Notes under the pieces: model-generated
Databases searched by the model: none
Seen by the model: the letters and a program-made list of their open reading frames with translations, nothing else
What the model was told of the DNA's origin: nothing
Shown here: positions 23,690-34,602 of the stretch, one piece after another
Position numbering within the stretch: position 1 is the stretch's first letter
How the letters are laid out: every line of letters starts with the position of its first letter
Origin: Nansenia antarctica
Lineage: Eukaryota > Chordata > Actinopteri > Argentiniformes > Microstomatidae
Length of the DNA stretch: 64,000 bases
Assembly (NCBI GenBank): GCA_963989245.1
Contig: OZ022353.1
Location: 25,488,524-25,552,523, forward strand
Direction: 5' to 3'
Program-made: the position numbers and the translations under genes

Positions 23690-24440
23690 ACAGACTGGCA
23701 CCCTGAAAATGGCCAGTAACGGGCAAGGTTGTAAACTGTTATTCAACAATATCAAGAAGACATAAACAAATAGAAAGACCAATATGTTCCCACCTTTGGG
23801 CAAGACCAGAACACATGTGAGAGGTCTGCCTGTAGACTGCCGCAATGATCACATTTGGGATCGGAATCAGGGTACATTTCATGTAGTTTAGATTTAGTTC
23901 TGTGCACCACCTTTAGTGGGCTCTGTGCACCACCTTTAGTGGGCTCTGTGCACCACCTTTAGCTGGATCAGACTAAGTCAAGCACAGGATGATGAAGAAT
24001 TCATCCTATCTAAAGCCAGCTCCCACCAGTCTCCCGCCAGCTTCACCTCCAGTTCCGCCTACCTCATGGACTTTGACTTGGAGACTGTGTCACTGTTCAA
24101 AGAAATGTCAGCCACCTCTGAGCCTGGGACTCAAACTTTGTACATACGAAGTGATGGACCTGACGATACCGGAACAGATTTGTGGTATGAAAAAGTGGCA
24201 TGAATTCAATCATGAATAGCATGATTGCACCTCTTGCACCAGTTAGCCTCAGGGGTTTTTAACCAGTAAATCCGTTTTTGAATGTTGGCAGCCCAGTAAT
24301 AGTGCATAGAATTAGGGAGCGCGAGACGGCCACAGTTTAACAGTGCCATCTTTTTTTGCCAAAGTTTGGATCCTTTCTACCTGGACCAGTACCTTAGTTT
24401 GGGAAGAGAGGTTAACCTTAAGAATATTTCAGATGAAACT
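23690..24440 (-). pseudogene. L1-clade LINE C-terminal fragment
   Basis: On the minus strand, starting near 24300, I read YYWAANIQKRIYWLKTPEAN. Near 23960 comes LSLIQLKVVHRA, and near 23870-23790 HEMYPDSDPKCDHCG followed by ADLSHVFWSCPKVGTYWSF. The CDHCG ... FWSCPK pair is the cysteine motif at the carboxy end of fish L1-type ORF2 proteins. The frame is interrupted throughout. A 25-bp unit (ctgtgcaccacctttagtgg g) is repeated at about 23900-23960, duplicating the LKVVHR codons. No RT or endonuclease remains. Confidence 0.72.
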
Positions 24441-25114
24441 AAACCAATATATCCACAATGATTTCATAAAACACACATAACCTCTAGAAAACACAAAACC
24501 TTTAGAAAAAAAAGATTATTTCCTCTTGGAACAATAGTGAACGTTCTGTCTTGATGGAACACACCAAGTGTGTGGACATTCACTGAGGGCTTCTCTGCAT
24601 GGCTTTCGTCACTGCTGACGTCCCACTGGGGTGAGTGGCCAGCTGTACCCCACCACTGCCCTACGTCGCCACAGTGATAAGCCCACATCTTTGATGCTGC
24701 CTGTGCTTTTGGCATTGAGCAACGCTGCTCTGCGCAGGCTAACCTCACTATCTCCCTCTGCAAATATTGTTTGCGATCCAGCTGGCTCTTACGTCATTTG
24801 ATTGGTCATAGAGTAGGAAAAGTGCATACTGATTCTCAATCAATCAATGATATGTAGGGCAGTTTTTTCCAGATTTTTAGAACCAGATCTAAAAATCTGA
24901 TCTAAAGGGTTATTCAACATAATGAATGAGAGATTATACTGGGTGATAAAACATAGATGTATACCTGTAATAAAGAACTATTTTGAACACCAATGGCCAT
25001 ATTTAGTAAGTTTGAGACACCTGTAATTTGACAAATACCCATTCACATGACAAATAGAGATTTTAAAAAGATATATATATATAAATGTATCCTTTAAGCA
25101 AAGTTAATCTAGTC

Positions 25115-25375
25115 CACAAATATGCACCCACTGGCCACTTCATTAGGTACACCTTTTCAACAGCTCGTTAACACAAATATGTAATCAACCAATCATGTGG
25201 CAGCAACTCAATGCATTTAGGCATGTAGTCATGGTGACGATCTGCTGAAGTTCCAACCAAGCATCAGAATGGAGAAGACAGGTGATTTAAGTGACTTTGA
25301 ACATCGTTGTTGGTGCTAGACGGGCTGGTTTGAGTATTTCAGAAAGTGCTGTGTGGGGAGCATGGCATGTTCTGG
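25115..25375 (+). mobile_element. Tc1-like transposon left end with start of transposase
   Basis: 'ccactggccacttcattagg tacacc' is a known teleost Tc1-like end. Downstream, 'atggagaagacaggtgattt' starts a transposase-like reading (MEKTGDLSDFE ... ARRAGLSISESA) with small gaps. It ends near 25375, so only the N-terminal DNA-binding part survives. Confidence 0.7.
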
Positions 25376-25464
25376 CCTGCAGAGGGAGCCAGACTGTGGT
25401 GGAGGATGGATGACGGGCTGATTACAGACAGGTGTCAAAGGTGTGGGGAAAACCTGCCGAGGTG

Positions 25465-25665
<201 letters not shown>

Positions 25666-25793
25666 TATTTTATTTTAACGACACTTTATTTCTCAATCAT
25701 TCTGACATTACAGCAAAAAGCATTACACAATTAACTGTACATAACACTCGTCTTCCTGTCAAGGAAGACTACAAACGATTTGATACACAATTT

Positions 25794-28700
25794 TTAAAAA
25801 CACAACAAAACAAAAAATCCAGTCAGCTCAGTTGCCAATGCCAGCTCATCCACTATTACAGAGCACAACACTCCCTCATGTGCCCATATAATGGTGAACT
25901 GATCCAAATTGTTCATAGCTCTATAATAGTTCAAATCTATGCCCAGTCTGGCCTTGATCATCTTTTTAAAAAGACATACAGCATCATGATCCGAGACCTG
26001 TTTTACTTTATTTCTCCTACTGAGATACACAGCCATCTTTGCTCTCCCTAAAATGAAATTAAACAGATGACACTTGTTTTTTTCTTTTTTGCTGTATTTA
26101 AAACCCAAAATGTACCTCTCTTTCGAGAACACCTCTTTACCAGACTGGAAAAGTCTCTTTACTAAACCTAACAGAGGCAACAGCCTGGGGCAATCTAGAA
26201 AACAGTGAAACACTGTCTCCCTTTGCGCACAATAAGGACAGTCATGTGAGACATTAGGGTTCAATAGGGAAATAAAAGCATTGATAGCCACTATGCCATG
26301 TAAAACCCTCCACTGCAGATCGCCAATTCTTTTGAATAATGGTGGTTTGTACAGTGCTCGCCACTCTGGTTTCACCTCATCACTGAGACCAAAGTGTGCT
26401 CTCCAGGGAGTATCACCTCTCCCGTTGAGCTTCTCTTTGTGGAGAACCTTGACCAACAGTCTGTACATACATTTACCGTTAACCACATCAAGAAACACAC
26501 CAGAAACATCTCCTATTGCTAAAAGAGGCCCTGTGCAGTTTTTAAAATCAGGCTGCAGCTTAACTGTAGGAAAAAAACATCCTCATCACTAGGATTAAGA
26601 GACCCGTTTTTATACTCTGTCAACATGCGACGTTCTATCTCACTGAGCCCCTGCCTCCATTTTCCCAGCATCATGTTGACCATCCTGATGGATTTCACCT
26701 CCAACCGCGAAGCCAGGGCAGCAGCATTGTCCATGTTTGCCCCTGTCAAATCCACAACATGTCCCAAAGTGGTGACCTTTGACCTGCAGAGCTGTTCGGA
26801 GAGTGTCAGTCCCGGCCCACCAGCTACATCCAAACGCGCTCCCAGTACAACTGGCTCTTTCAACAACCAGAACAATGACTTTGAGTAATCCAGTGGTCCT
26901 TTCTCGAACAAACTCCATATTTTAAAAAGCACACGGTAAAAAACAGGTAGAACATTTAAACGAGCACCGCTAAAATCCATTAAAAACAGAGAATTCGACA
27001 GTCCCAGTCCTCCAAGCCGTTGTAGTATGGCACAAGCCACCGGCCTCCACACCAAGTCTTTTGGCCCATAGAAAAGTCTCTGAATGAACTGGAGTCGGAA
27101 AGTTGCACCCCTACTGCACAGGTGCACAAGACCCTGCCCACCCTCCTCCTTGGGCAGGTACAAAACACTCTGCACCCAGTGCAGCTTGTCCCCAAAAAAA
27201 ATCCAAAAAACAAGCTTGAAGTTTAGGGAGAAGGTCTACTGGGGGGTCAACACACATCAGGCGGTGCCACAGTGTGGAAGTCACTAGATTGTTGATTACC
27301 AAAACACGACCCCTATACGACATGTTTGGTACAATCCATTTCCATTTCTTTAAACGACCGTGAGCTATTTCTAGTACGTTCTCCCAGTTTTTACATTTAA
27401 AAGTCTCATCCCCTAAAAACACCCCCAAATATTTAAACCCTCCCTTCTTCCAATGCAGGCCCCCTGGTAAAATGAGTCTACTACTCAAGTTACCTACCAT
27501 GAGTGCTTCGCTCTTCCCCCAATTGACCTTAGCCGATGAAATCAAAGCAAAACGTCCCACATTTTCAACTAACACATTAATATCCTCCTGTTTACTTATA
27601 AAAATAACCAAATCGTCTGCATATGCTGATAGCTTAAAAGGTGCGATGCATCCAGGGACACTTACACCAGAGAGGCTTGCCCTGAGTCTGTGTAGCAGGG
27701 GTTCAAATGCCAGGGAATACAGCATTCCCGACAAAGAACACCCCTGCCTAATACCCCTCTGAATTTTAAAAGGAGCACTCAAACCACCATTAATCTTTAG
27801 CACACTCTCAATGTTACTGTACATGGCCTTGATCTTGGCTATGAGACCTGGGCTGAAACCAAAAGCCTCCAGAGTTTTCCACAAGTACTGATGTTCAACC
27901 CTGTCAAAGGCCTTCTCCTGGTCTATGGAAATAAGACCAGTTTCCAACCCCAAAGCACTAGAGATGTCCAGAAAATCCCGAATCAAAAAAACATTGTCAC
28001 TGATCAACCTGTTAGGCACACAATAGGTCTGGTCACGGTGGATCACCTTCCCCATTACCTCTCTCAGCCTGGTAGCTAACACCTTGGAGAGGAGCTTATA
28101 CTCGGTACACAGAAGTGAGACAGGCCTTCAGTTCTTAATCTCCATTAAGTCTCCCTTCTTTGGCAACAGCGTAATTACTGCCCTCCTGCAGCTCAGCGGC
28201 AGCTGTCCTCCATTGAGACTATCTCTGAGTACCATCAGGAGATCCTCCCCCATCACTGACCACATTCTCTTATAAAACTCCACAGGCAACCCATCTATAC
28301 CTGGAGCTTTCCCATTTTCCATGCTCTGCAGGGCAGTATGGAGCTCATCAAGAGACACATCCGCCTCCAGCTCTGCGCTGGACTCTTTTTCTACCTTTGG
28401 TAGACCTTTATAAAAATCATGCGATACCTCCTGCTCCTCTCCAAGTTCAGACTGGAAGAGGCTACTATAAAATCCAACAGCATGCCTCCTGATGTCAGTG
28501 GACTCAGACAGTATATGACCTGTGTCTGAGCGCATGCTGTGGATGAGCCTCTTCTGACCATTCTTGTGCTCCAGACCAAAAAAGAAACGGGAAGATGCAT
28601 CCATCTCCGAAATGTTTCTAAAACGTGACCTCACCAGAGCACCCTGTGCTGAGATACCTAACAGGTCAGCCAGAGCAGACTTTTTAGCTTTGAGAGCCCC

Positions 28701-28870
28701 AATATGGCCTCGATCTCCTGTGGATTCTGCGAGCTCTTGAAGCTCCTCCACATCAATCTCTAGAGCCTTCATAGATCTGGCTATATCTCTAGTAACATTT
28801 TGAGTGTACTGTTGGCAAAACTGCTTAATCTTGCACTTCCCCACATCCCACCACTGCTGTATTAAGGTCG
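25794..28870 (-). pseudogene. Tx1-type ORF2: RT and C-terminal Cys motif, no endonuclease
   Basis: The reading starts at QQWWDVGKCKIK and proceeds through a coiled linker, SMENGKAPGIDGLPVEFYK, then RPVSLLCTEYKLLSKVLA, GLISIDQEKAFDRVEHQYL, IRQGCSLSGMLYSLAFEPL, the catalytic SAYADDLVIFI and FKYLGVFLG. The tail is DLQWRVLHGIVAINAF and HDCPYCAQRETVFHCFLDCP, the C-terminal Cys motif. Three breaks are visible: a TGA where Trp is expected at 28128-28130 (before RPVSLL), and one-base shifts in homopolymer runs near 27190-27200 and 26570-26580. The endonuclease domain is deleted. The two indels lie in homopolymers, so assembly error is possible for those, but not for the deletion. Confidence 0.85.
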
Positions 28871-30414
28871 ACCTTAACTGCCCTTGTGCCTTTCGTATCC
28901 TGTAGAAAACGTTTTATTCTATTTAAAGAATAACCATCCCTCCTGTCAGCCTGAGACTGAGTGGGAGGCAGAGACTCCACATCATCCCCTACGTCAGAGT
29001 CTCCACTGTCAATGACTGCCTCCCGCTCTGGTTGGCACTCTTTTTTTGCTCTAGAGTCAGATTGACTGACCTCAGTTTTCCTTTTTTGGGTAGTTTTGAT
29101 ACCATCAGCATTAAGTTCCATTTCCTCCTCATTTGCGTTATCCTCTACTTCTCCAGTAGCTAGACCAGCCCGTTTGCCCAGTCTGATTATTTCTTCACTT
29201 CCGACCCCTGTCTTCTGACCTCCCACTTCTTCACCCTCCTCGACCACAGTGACCTTCTCAACAGCCTTCGGCTTCCTCTTCCCCTTTCCCGTTATCACAT
29301 TTATTCCTGCCTCCACTACCAAACCTCCCCTTTTCTCCTGCACCTGCTCACCCTGTTCTGCCCCCTCTACCAGGTCTATCCCCTCCTCCTGCTCACCCCC
29401 CCCTGTCTCCTCCACCAGGCCTAGGCCTCTCCTCTCCTCCTGCACCTTCTGACCTTGTTCTGTCTCCTCCACCAGGTCTATCCCCTCTTCCTGCACCTTC
29501 TGACCTTGTTCTGTCTCCTCCACCAGGTCTATCCCCTCCTCCTGCACCTTTTGAGCCTGTTCTGTCTCCTCCACCAGGTCTATCCCCTCCTCCTGCACCT
29601 TCTGACCTTGTTCTGTCTCCTCCACCAGGTCTATCCCCTCATCCTGCACCTTCTGAGCCTGTCCTGTCTTCTCCACCAGGTCTATCCCCTCCTCCTGCAC
29701 CTTCTGAGCCTGTCCTGTCTTCTCCACCAACCCTTCTCCTGTCTCTTTCTTCCCAGAGGTTCTCTCTCGACTCTTGTTGGTGCTTGAGCTACTTGGGCCT
29801 GCCCTGGCTGACGGCGGTGTTTGCTCAGTGGGCCCAGGCCTTTTATTAGGACAGGACCTAATCATGTGACCTTCCATCCCACACCCAAAGCATTTCATTG
29901 TATCTGAAGTTATATAAATAATATAATCGAAGTCATCCACTCTAAACTTCATTGATAAATTCAGATCACTTGTTCCATTTTTCAAAATCATGAAAACCTG
30001 TCTTCTGAAAGATACCACATGTTTTAACAGAGGGGATTTACAACCCAGTGAAATCATCTTCACCTGGGACACTAACTGACCGTGCCTAGCCAGTTCCCTC
30101 TCCAGGACCTCATTTCTCACAAAAGGAGGAACATTAGATATCGTTATCCTTTGTGCTTGACTTACTAAAGGAAACACAGGGATAAAGGTGTCCTTGACAG
30201 CCACTCCCTCCTCCACCATCAAATTGACTTTATCAACACAGTCCCAAAAAATTACAACTGCGTTGTTCATCCGCGATGCAGATCTCACACTGTCATGCCC
30301 TACAACAGCTCCGACGGCCAAACTACACTCTTCCACGGTGCAGCTTGGTCCCGGAGAGAGCTTTATAGCGTGTCTCCGCGTCAGGCGTTCAAACCCCATC
30401 GCCCCAGGTGGCAT
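28825..30414 (-). CDS. Tx1-type ORF1 protein (RRM-like region, zinc knuckle, acidic repeats), C-terminus truncated
   Basis: 529 aa, open throughout. Residues about 50-170 have the spacing of an RNA-binding fold (NNAVVIFWD ... RITISNVPPFV ... YIIYITSDT). Residues 175-188 are a CCHC zinc knuckle (CFGCGMEGHMIRSC). Residues about 230-345 are tandem 17-residue repeats (EEGIDLVEETEQGQKVQ type) encoded by a 51-bp minisatellite. The rest is acidic/lysine-rich. ORF1 proteins of this kind coat the LINE RNA for retrotransposition (family knowledge). The last residues (VKVDLN, then TAVVGCGEVQD) appear to run out of frame through an internal deletion near 28860 into ORF2 DNA, so the natural C-terminus is missing. 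The ATG follows a GC-rich 5' UTR. Confidence 0.8.
   Translation of the reverse strand: MPPGAMGFERLTRRHAIKLSPGPSCTVEECSLAVGAVVGHDSVRSASRMNNAVVIFWDCVDKVNLMVEEGVAVKDTFIPVFPLVSQAQRITISNVPPFVRNEVLERELARHGQLVSQVKMISLGCKSPLLKHVVSFRRQVFMILKNGTSDLNLSMKFRVDDFDYIIYITSDTMKCFGCGMEGHMIRSCPNKRPGPTEQTPPSARAGPSSSSTNKSRERTSGKKETGEGLVEKTGQAQKVQEEGIDLVEKTGQAQKVQDEGIDLVEETEQGQKVQEEGIDLVEETEQAQKVQEEGIDLVEETEQGQKVQEEGIDLVEETEQGQKVQEERRGLGLVEETGGGEQEEGIDLVEGAEQGEQVQEKRGGLVVEAGINVITGKGKRKPKAVEKVTVVEEGEEVGGQKTGVGSEEIIRLGKRAGLATGEVEDNANEEEMELNADGIKTTQKRKTEVSQSDSRAKKECQPEREAVIDSGDSDVGDDVESLPPTQSQADRRDGYSLNRIKRFLQDTKGTRAVKVDLNTAVVGCGEVQD
29445..29720. repeat. 51-bp coding minisatellite within LINE ORF1
   Basis: Five to six copies of a 51-bp unit containing tctcctccaccaggtctatc and ctcctgcaccttctg. 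The period is 17 codons and the frame is preserved in all copies. Variants alternate GQ/AQ and EE/DE. Confidence 0.93.
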
Positions 30415-30764
30415 GCCGACCAGAAGAACTGGTGGCTGCTACGCGCTCCAAAACCCACCAAACCTAAACTAACAACACTAAACAAACGACAAACAAAACG
30501 TACAAACGACAACGACGGCGGAGCAAGCTGAGTCCCGAAAGGGGAATCAGCGCCGTGTGAAGTCGCCGCAGCGGACCCCGGGAGGGCAAGCCGGTGGGCG
30601 TGACGGCAGTGGCGGCCGCACGCCGTGCTTATTCTTTATTATTTAAAAAGACTCGCTCAGCACGTCAGTGACGTTGATGAGCTGTGCAGGACGTAATAAA
30701 CACGTTTCTACAGCCGTTCCTCTGTGTCGACCTCCCTCTGTGCCTAGAGACTCTTGGGCTGGGT

Positions 30765-30915
30765 TGCACCAACCTGGTTTAAACTAATCCTGGTTTAGAG
30801 TTAATCCAGGCTTAGTAAATCCAGGCTTAAACTAGGTTTAAAGTTAATCAGAGACGCGTTGCACATCGTCATTTTAATCCTGGATTAGTTAAACCTGGTT
30901 TAAACCAGGATTAAT
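30765..30915. mobile_element. Fold-back MITE-like palindrome
   Basis: 'gggttgcaccaacctggttt' then aaactaatcctggttta at left is mirrored by 'taatcctggattagttaaac' and 'ctggtttaaaccaggattaa' at right, with an inner gcgttgcac. Strong self-complementarity over about 150 bases; no target duplication could be fixed. Confidence 0.55.
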
Positions 30916-31067
30916 TTATTTTCAGTCTCTGCCATCTTAGTTAACTAGCCAAACAAAGCCACGTCACATCAGCCAAAGTCGTGATAAATTCCATAACTGG
31001 ATACTAATTTGTTTCCAGTCATACCTGGCTAGCTAGCTAGCTTACTTACTTACTTATCAAATGTATC

Positions 31068-31190
31068 ATAAGACCTCTGCAGCTCATCCAGGATGCTACC
31101 GGCCGTCTGGTGTTCAACCTCCCCAAAGTCTCTCCTCTCCTCCGTGCCCATCACCGGCTCCCCATAGCAGCTAGACTCAATGCATGACAT
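31068..31190 (+). pseudogene. LINE C-terminal fragment
   Basis: In the plus frame the DNA reads LQLIQDATGRLVFNLPKVSP then HHRLPIAARLNA, the motif after the RT in fish L2/CR1-type LINEs. About 40 codons survive and no ends are visible. Confidence 0.6.
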
Positions 31191-31679
31191 TGAGCCATTG
31201 TCACAGAATCAGTCAAGTTTATTGTTACATCCTACATACAAGTAGGCCTATCTTTTTGGAGTTCACAAGTCCACAGTGTGCAGAATTGTCAGCAAAGTAT
31301 CAAAAGTATAACAATATACATGAAAAGCCGACGTGACCGTGCAGCACGACCATTGCAGCTTCGTGTGCTCGCCTACCCGGCAGCAAAGGAACTGTCCCTT
31401 GCTACATGCAAGCAATGATCAGCCTCCATACACCTGCCCGTTCACTCCTCTCCTCCACCTCCATACACCTGCCCGTTCACTCCGCTCCTCCACCTCCACA
31501 CACCTGCCTGTTCACTCCGCTCCTCCACCTCCACACCAACCTGGTCTCACACGGCAGACGTCAGGATTCGACGTCTGTCCATCGCATCCAAACGTCGAAT
31601 TCCGACGTGAGATTGCATATCCAAACGTCGAATTCCGACGTCCGCACTCGAATAACGCCACACACGACCATCCGTCGCG

Positions 31680-32510
31680 GGCCACATTTTGAGATACAAC
31701 CAACGGAGAACAGATTTTAATAGGCCACATTTTGAGATACAACCAACGGAGAACAGATTTTAATAGGCCACATTTTGAGATACAACCAACGGAGAACAGA
31801 TTTTAATAACAACAGCAGAAACAATTGTCATCTTCACTGTTTTATTCGCTGTCAATAGGCCTATCAAACTAGGCTATTTTACAACCCGACGGCAGTGCGC
31901 TTCAACGTTCATTAATTTGGAACTGCGAGAATGAGTAACATTAGCCCGATTGCACTTGCATTAATTATAGGCTACATTTTGAGACCGGTCGGATCTATTC
32001 ATACAACAAGGGACACAGCACTTTCCCGTTTTTCCCCATATTGTCAGGGTATTTGAGCCTCGGAAAAGCACTATATAAATATAATTTATTATTGTTATTA
32101 TTATTATTGCGGCACCGGAAACACGTCACGATTTAGGGGTGCGCCTGTTATGTGCGCTCTCGGGTTTATTCCATTTTGAATTGCACTTGCATTAATTATT
32201 AGTTAGGCCACATTTGGGATTATTCCAATTGCACTTGCATTAATTAGTTAGGCCACATTTAGAGATACAACCAAAGGAGAACAGATTTTAATAACAACAG
32301 CAGAAACAATTGTCATCTTCACTGTTTTATTCACTGTCAATAGGCCTATCAAACTAGGCTATTTTACAACCCGACGTTATGGTCAGTGCGCTTCAACGTT
32401 CATTCGGTCGGATCTATTCATACAACAAGGGACACAGCACTTTCCCGTTTTCCCCATATTGTCAGGGTATTTGAGCCTCGGAAAAGCGCTATATAAATAT
32501 AATTTATTTA
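31680..32510. repeat. Tandem 43-bp triplication followed by a roughly 480-bp spaced duplication
   Basis: Three copies of a 43-bp unit (ggccacattttgagatacaa ...) lie at 31680-31808. The block after it (aacaacagcagaaacaattg through 'cggaaaagcactatataaat') recurs at 32290-32510 with an extra copy of the 43-bp unit before it. Both blocks end in a tail ('aagcactatataaatataat' / 'aagcgctatataaatataat') like those of teleost retroelements. No coding content. Inverted ACGTC...GACGT words lie just before it at 31556-31640. Confidence 0.8.
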
Positions 32511-33060
32511 TCAAAGTGGGTGTGGCTTAGACAGTTAGGGGGAGTGGCTTGTATCAAAGTGGGAGTGGCTTGTATCAATGTGGGTGTGGCCTGTATCAAA
32601 GTGGGAGTGGCTTAGACACTTAGGGGGAGTGGCTTGGATTAAAGTGGGTGGAGCTTGTATCAAAGTGGGTGTGGCTTAGACAGTTAGGGGGAGTGGCTTG
32701 TATCAAAGTGGGTGGAGCTTGTATCAAAGTGGGTGTGGCCTGTATCAAAGTGGGAGTGGCTTAGACACTTAGGGGAGTGGCTTGTATCAAAGTGGTTGTG
32801 GCTTAGACACTTAGTGGGAGTGGCTTGTATCAAAATGGGAGTGGTCTGTATCAAAGTGGGAGTGGCTTAGACACTTAGGGGGAGTGGCTTGTATCAAAGT
32901 GGGAGTGGCTTGTATCAAAGTGGGTGGAGCTTGTATCAAAGTGGGAGTGGCTAAGACACTTAGGGGGAGTGGTTTGTATCAAAGTGGGAGTGGCTTGTAT
33001 CAAAGTGGGTGGAGCATGTATCAAAGTGGGAGTGGCTTAGACACTTAGGGGGAGTGGCGA
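32508..33060. repeat. GT-rich minisatellite of mixed 20-45 bp units
   Basis: Irregular succession of gtatcaaagtgggagtggct and 'tagacacttagggggagtgg' units with higher-order order (gtggagc, gtgtggc variants). No frames worth calling. Confidence 0.92.
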
Positions 33061-34602
33061 AGTTTCGGATCTCTAGTTGACTCAGGAGGGAAGTTATCAA
33101 ATTATGGCCACAGGGGGCGCCACACCGAGTTGGGGGTTCCATATGTCTCTCGGTGGGGCCGAGCCGAGTCGGAAAATATCTGAACCGTGTCTGTGGCACC
33201 TACGGTTGCGACGCTAAAGTCCTTTAACCTTTAATGTCACACTAGGCCGAAAAGCCTGAATTAAAGTGCTGGGGTACGTTTGGGCCCAGGGAACGGGCTG
33301 CGAAAGAGTCACACTCACCAAACTTGACACACTCCTTCCCCTTCATGGGACATTGTACCATGTCAACTTTCACCCTCCTAGGCCATTCCCTAGAGGCCCT
33401 GCACGCGACTACGCGGAAAACTGTAGGGACGTTCTAGTGCTTGGAAAGTGCCGTTTGGAAAAAGACATCTTCTCACACATACAGGCACACGACAAGTACA
33501 ACATGTTGCATTTTCATGCCATTAGGCAACTTGCTTCCTAGCATAGCAGGTCCCCCTATAGCAGTCGCGTATAAAAACGCCTCTTCTTCATGCCTCTTCT
33601 TACATCGCTTGCATATTAGTGGCTAAATGTAGGTAACTACGTCACACTACGGCAAACTTCTTAAGTAACAATTCATCCCATCTACTATAGAAGATAAGGG
33701 GTAAAACATGTAGAACATGTGAGCCTTACTGTACTGTACAGTATGTCCCTTTCTCTCTCTAAACCCCCCATCAAATCCCATAAATACAAAAACATGAGTT
33801 TAAATAATGTTTATTGTTGTCTCTCTAATGATATTTTGAATAACAACAAAACAGCAAAATGCAATGCAATACAAAAATAAATTAAGACAAAATAAAACTC
33901 AATTTAAAACAGTAAATAAAAGTCTGACACATTTGAGATGTGCTTAATAATAGATAGATAATGTTGGACACGGTACAACAATGTTCAATGTTCCAATAGA
34001 CCAACATGGCATTCAAAGCTTAAAAACATGGCTTTGCATATTGTGCGTTAATATGTTATTGTTAAATAACACAGACATCAATTTGGATCATCACATACAT
34101 TCAAAACTAGAGAGGAGCAGCTAATCTGTTGGAAGATTATTCCTTCCACATTCTTGAATTCATTCATTCAAGATTATTCAAGTGTACTGTAATTCTATGT
34201 TCAGTCTGCAAGGATGCTAAGATTTGAAGTTGGAGGATTTCTATCTTATTTTTTATTTATTTCTTTATAGGAGATCAGACAATAGTTTGAAGAAACATAT
34301 ACTTCTACTCCTGAAGTATAGAATATTTCTATTCCTGGTTTTATTGTGTTGTAGTTTATTTACGATTGTTTTTATGTTCAGAACTTGCATGACTTGCGCT
34401 ATATTAATAAAGTTTGATTGGTTGAATGATCCTGTATCATGCACAAAGGCTCGTTTTAAAAGTTTCTTTACTTTTAAAATGAGATAGCTAAAATAAAATA
34501 TTCTAGAATTATTGTAGAATTATCACTATGCTATTGACTTTCGAGTGCCAAATCGCTCTTTCTTTTGCTCTCCCCCATGTCACTCTCTTTCTCAGTCCAT
34601 CT
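33061..34602. other. Downstream flank of pck1, no gene recognised
   Basis: 1.5 kb between the minisatellite and the pck1 stop codon. AT-rich from 33650 on. It contains the pck1 3' UTR (read leftward), but the polyadenylation site cannot be chosen. Short frames at 33266-33541 and 34224-34487 have no recognisable domain. Confidence 0.5.

Noticed and set aside
23989..24219. Plus-strand frame with an acidic, exon-like sequence ending in a stop
   Set aside because: At first it resembled a host gene's last exon, but the minus strand reads as L1-type LINE ORF2 through the same bases, which explains it.
32508..33060. Short frames in the GT-rich minisatellite
   Set aside because: Repeat translation only.
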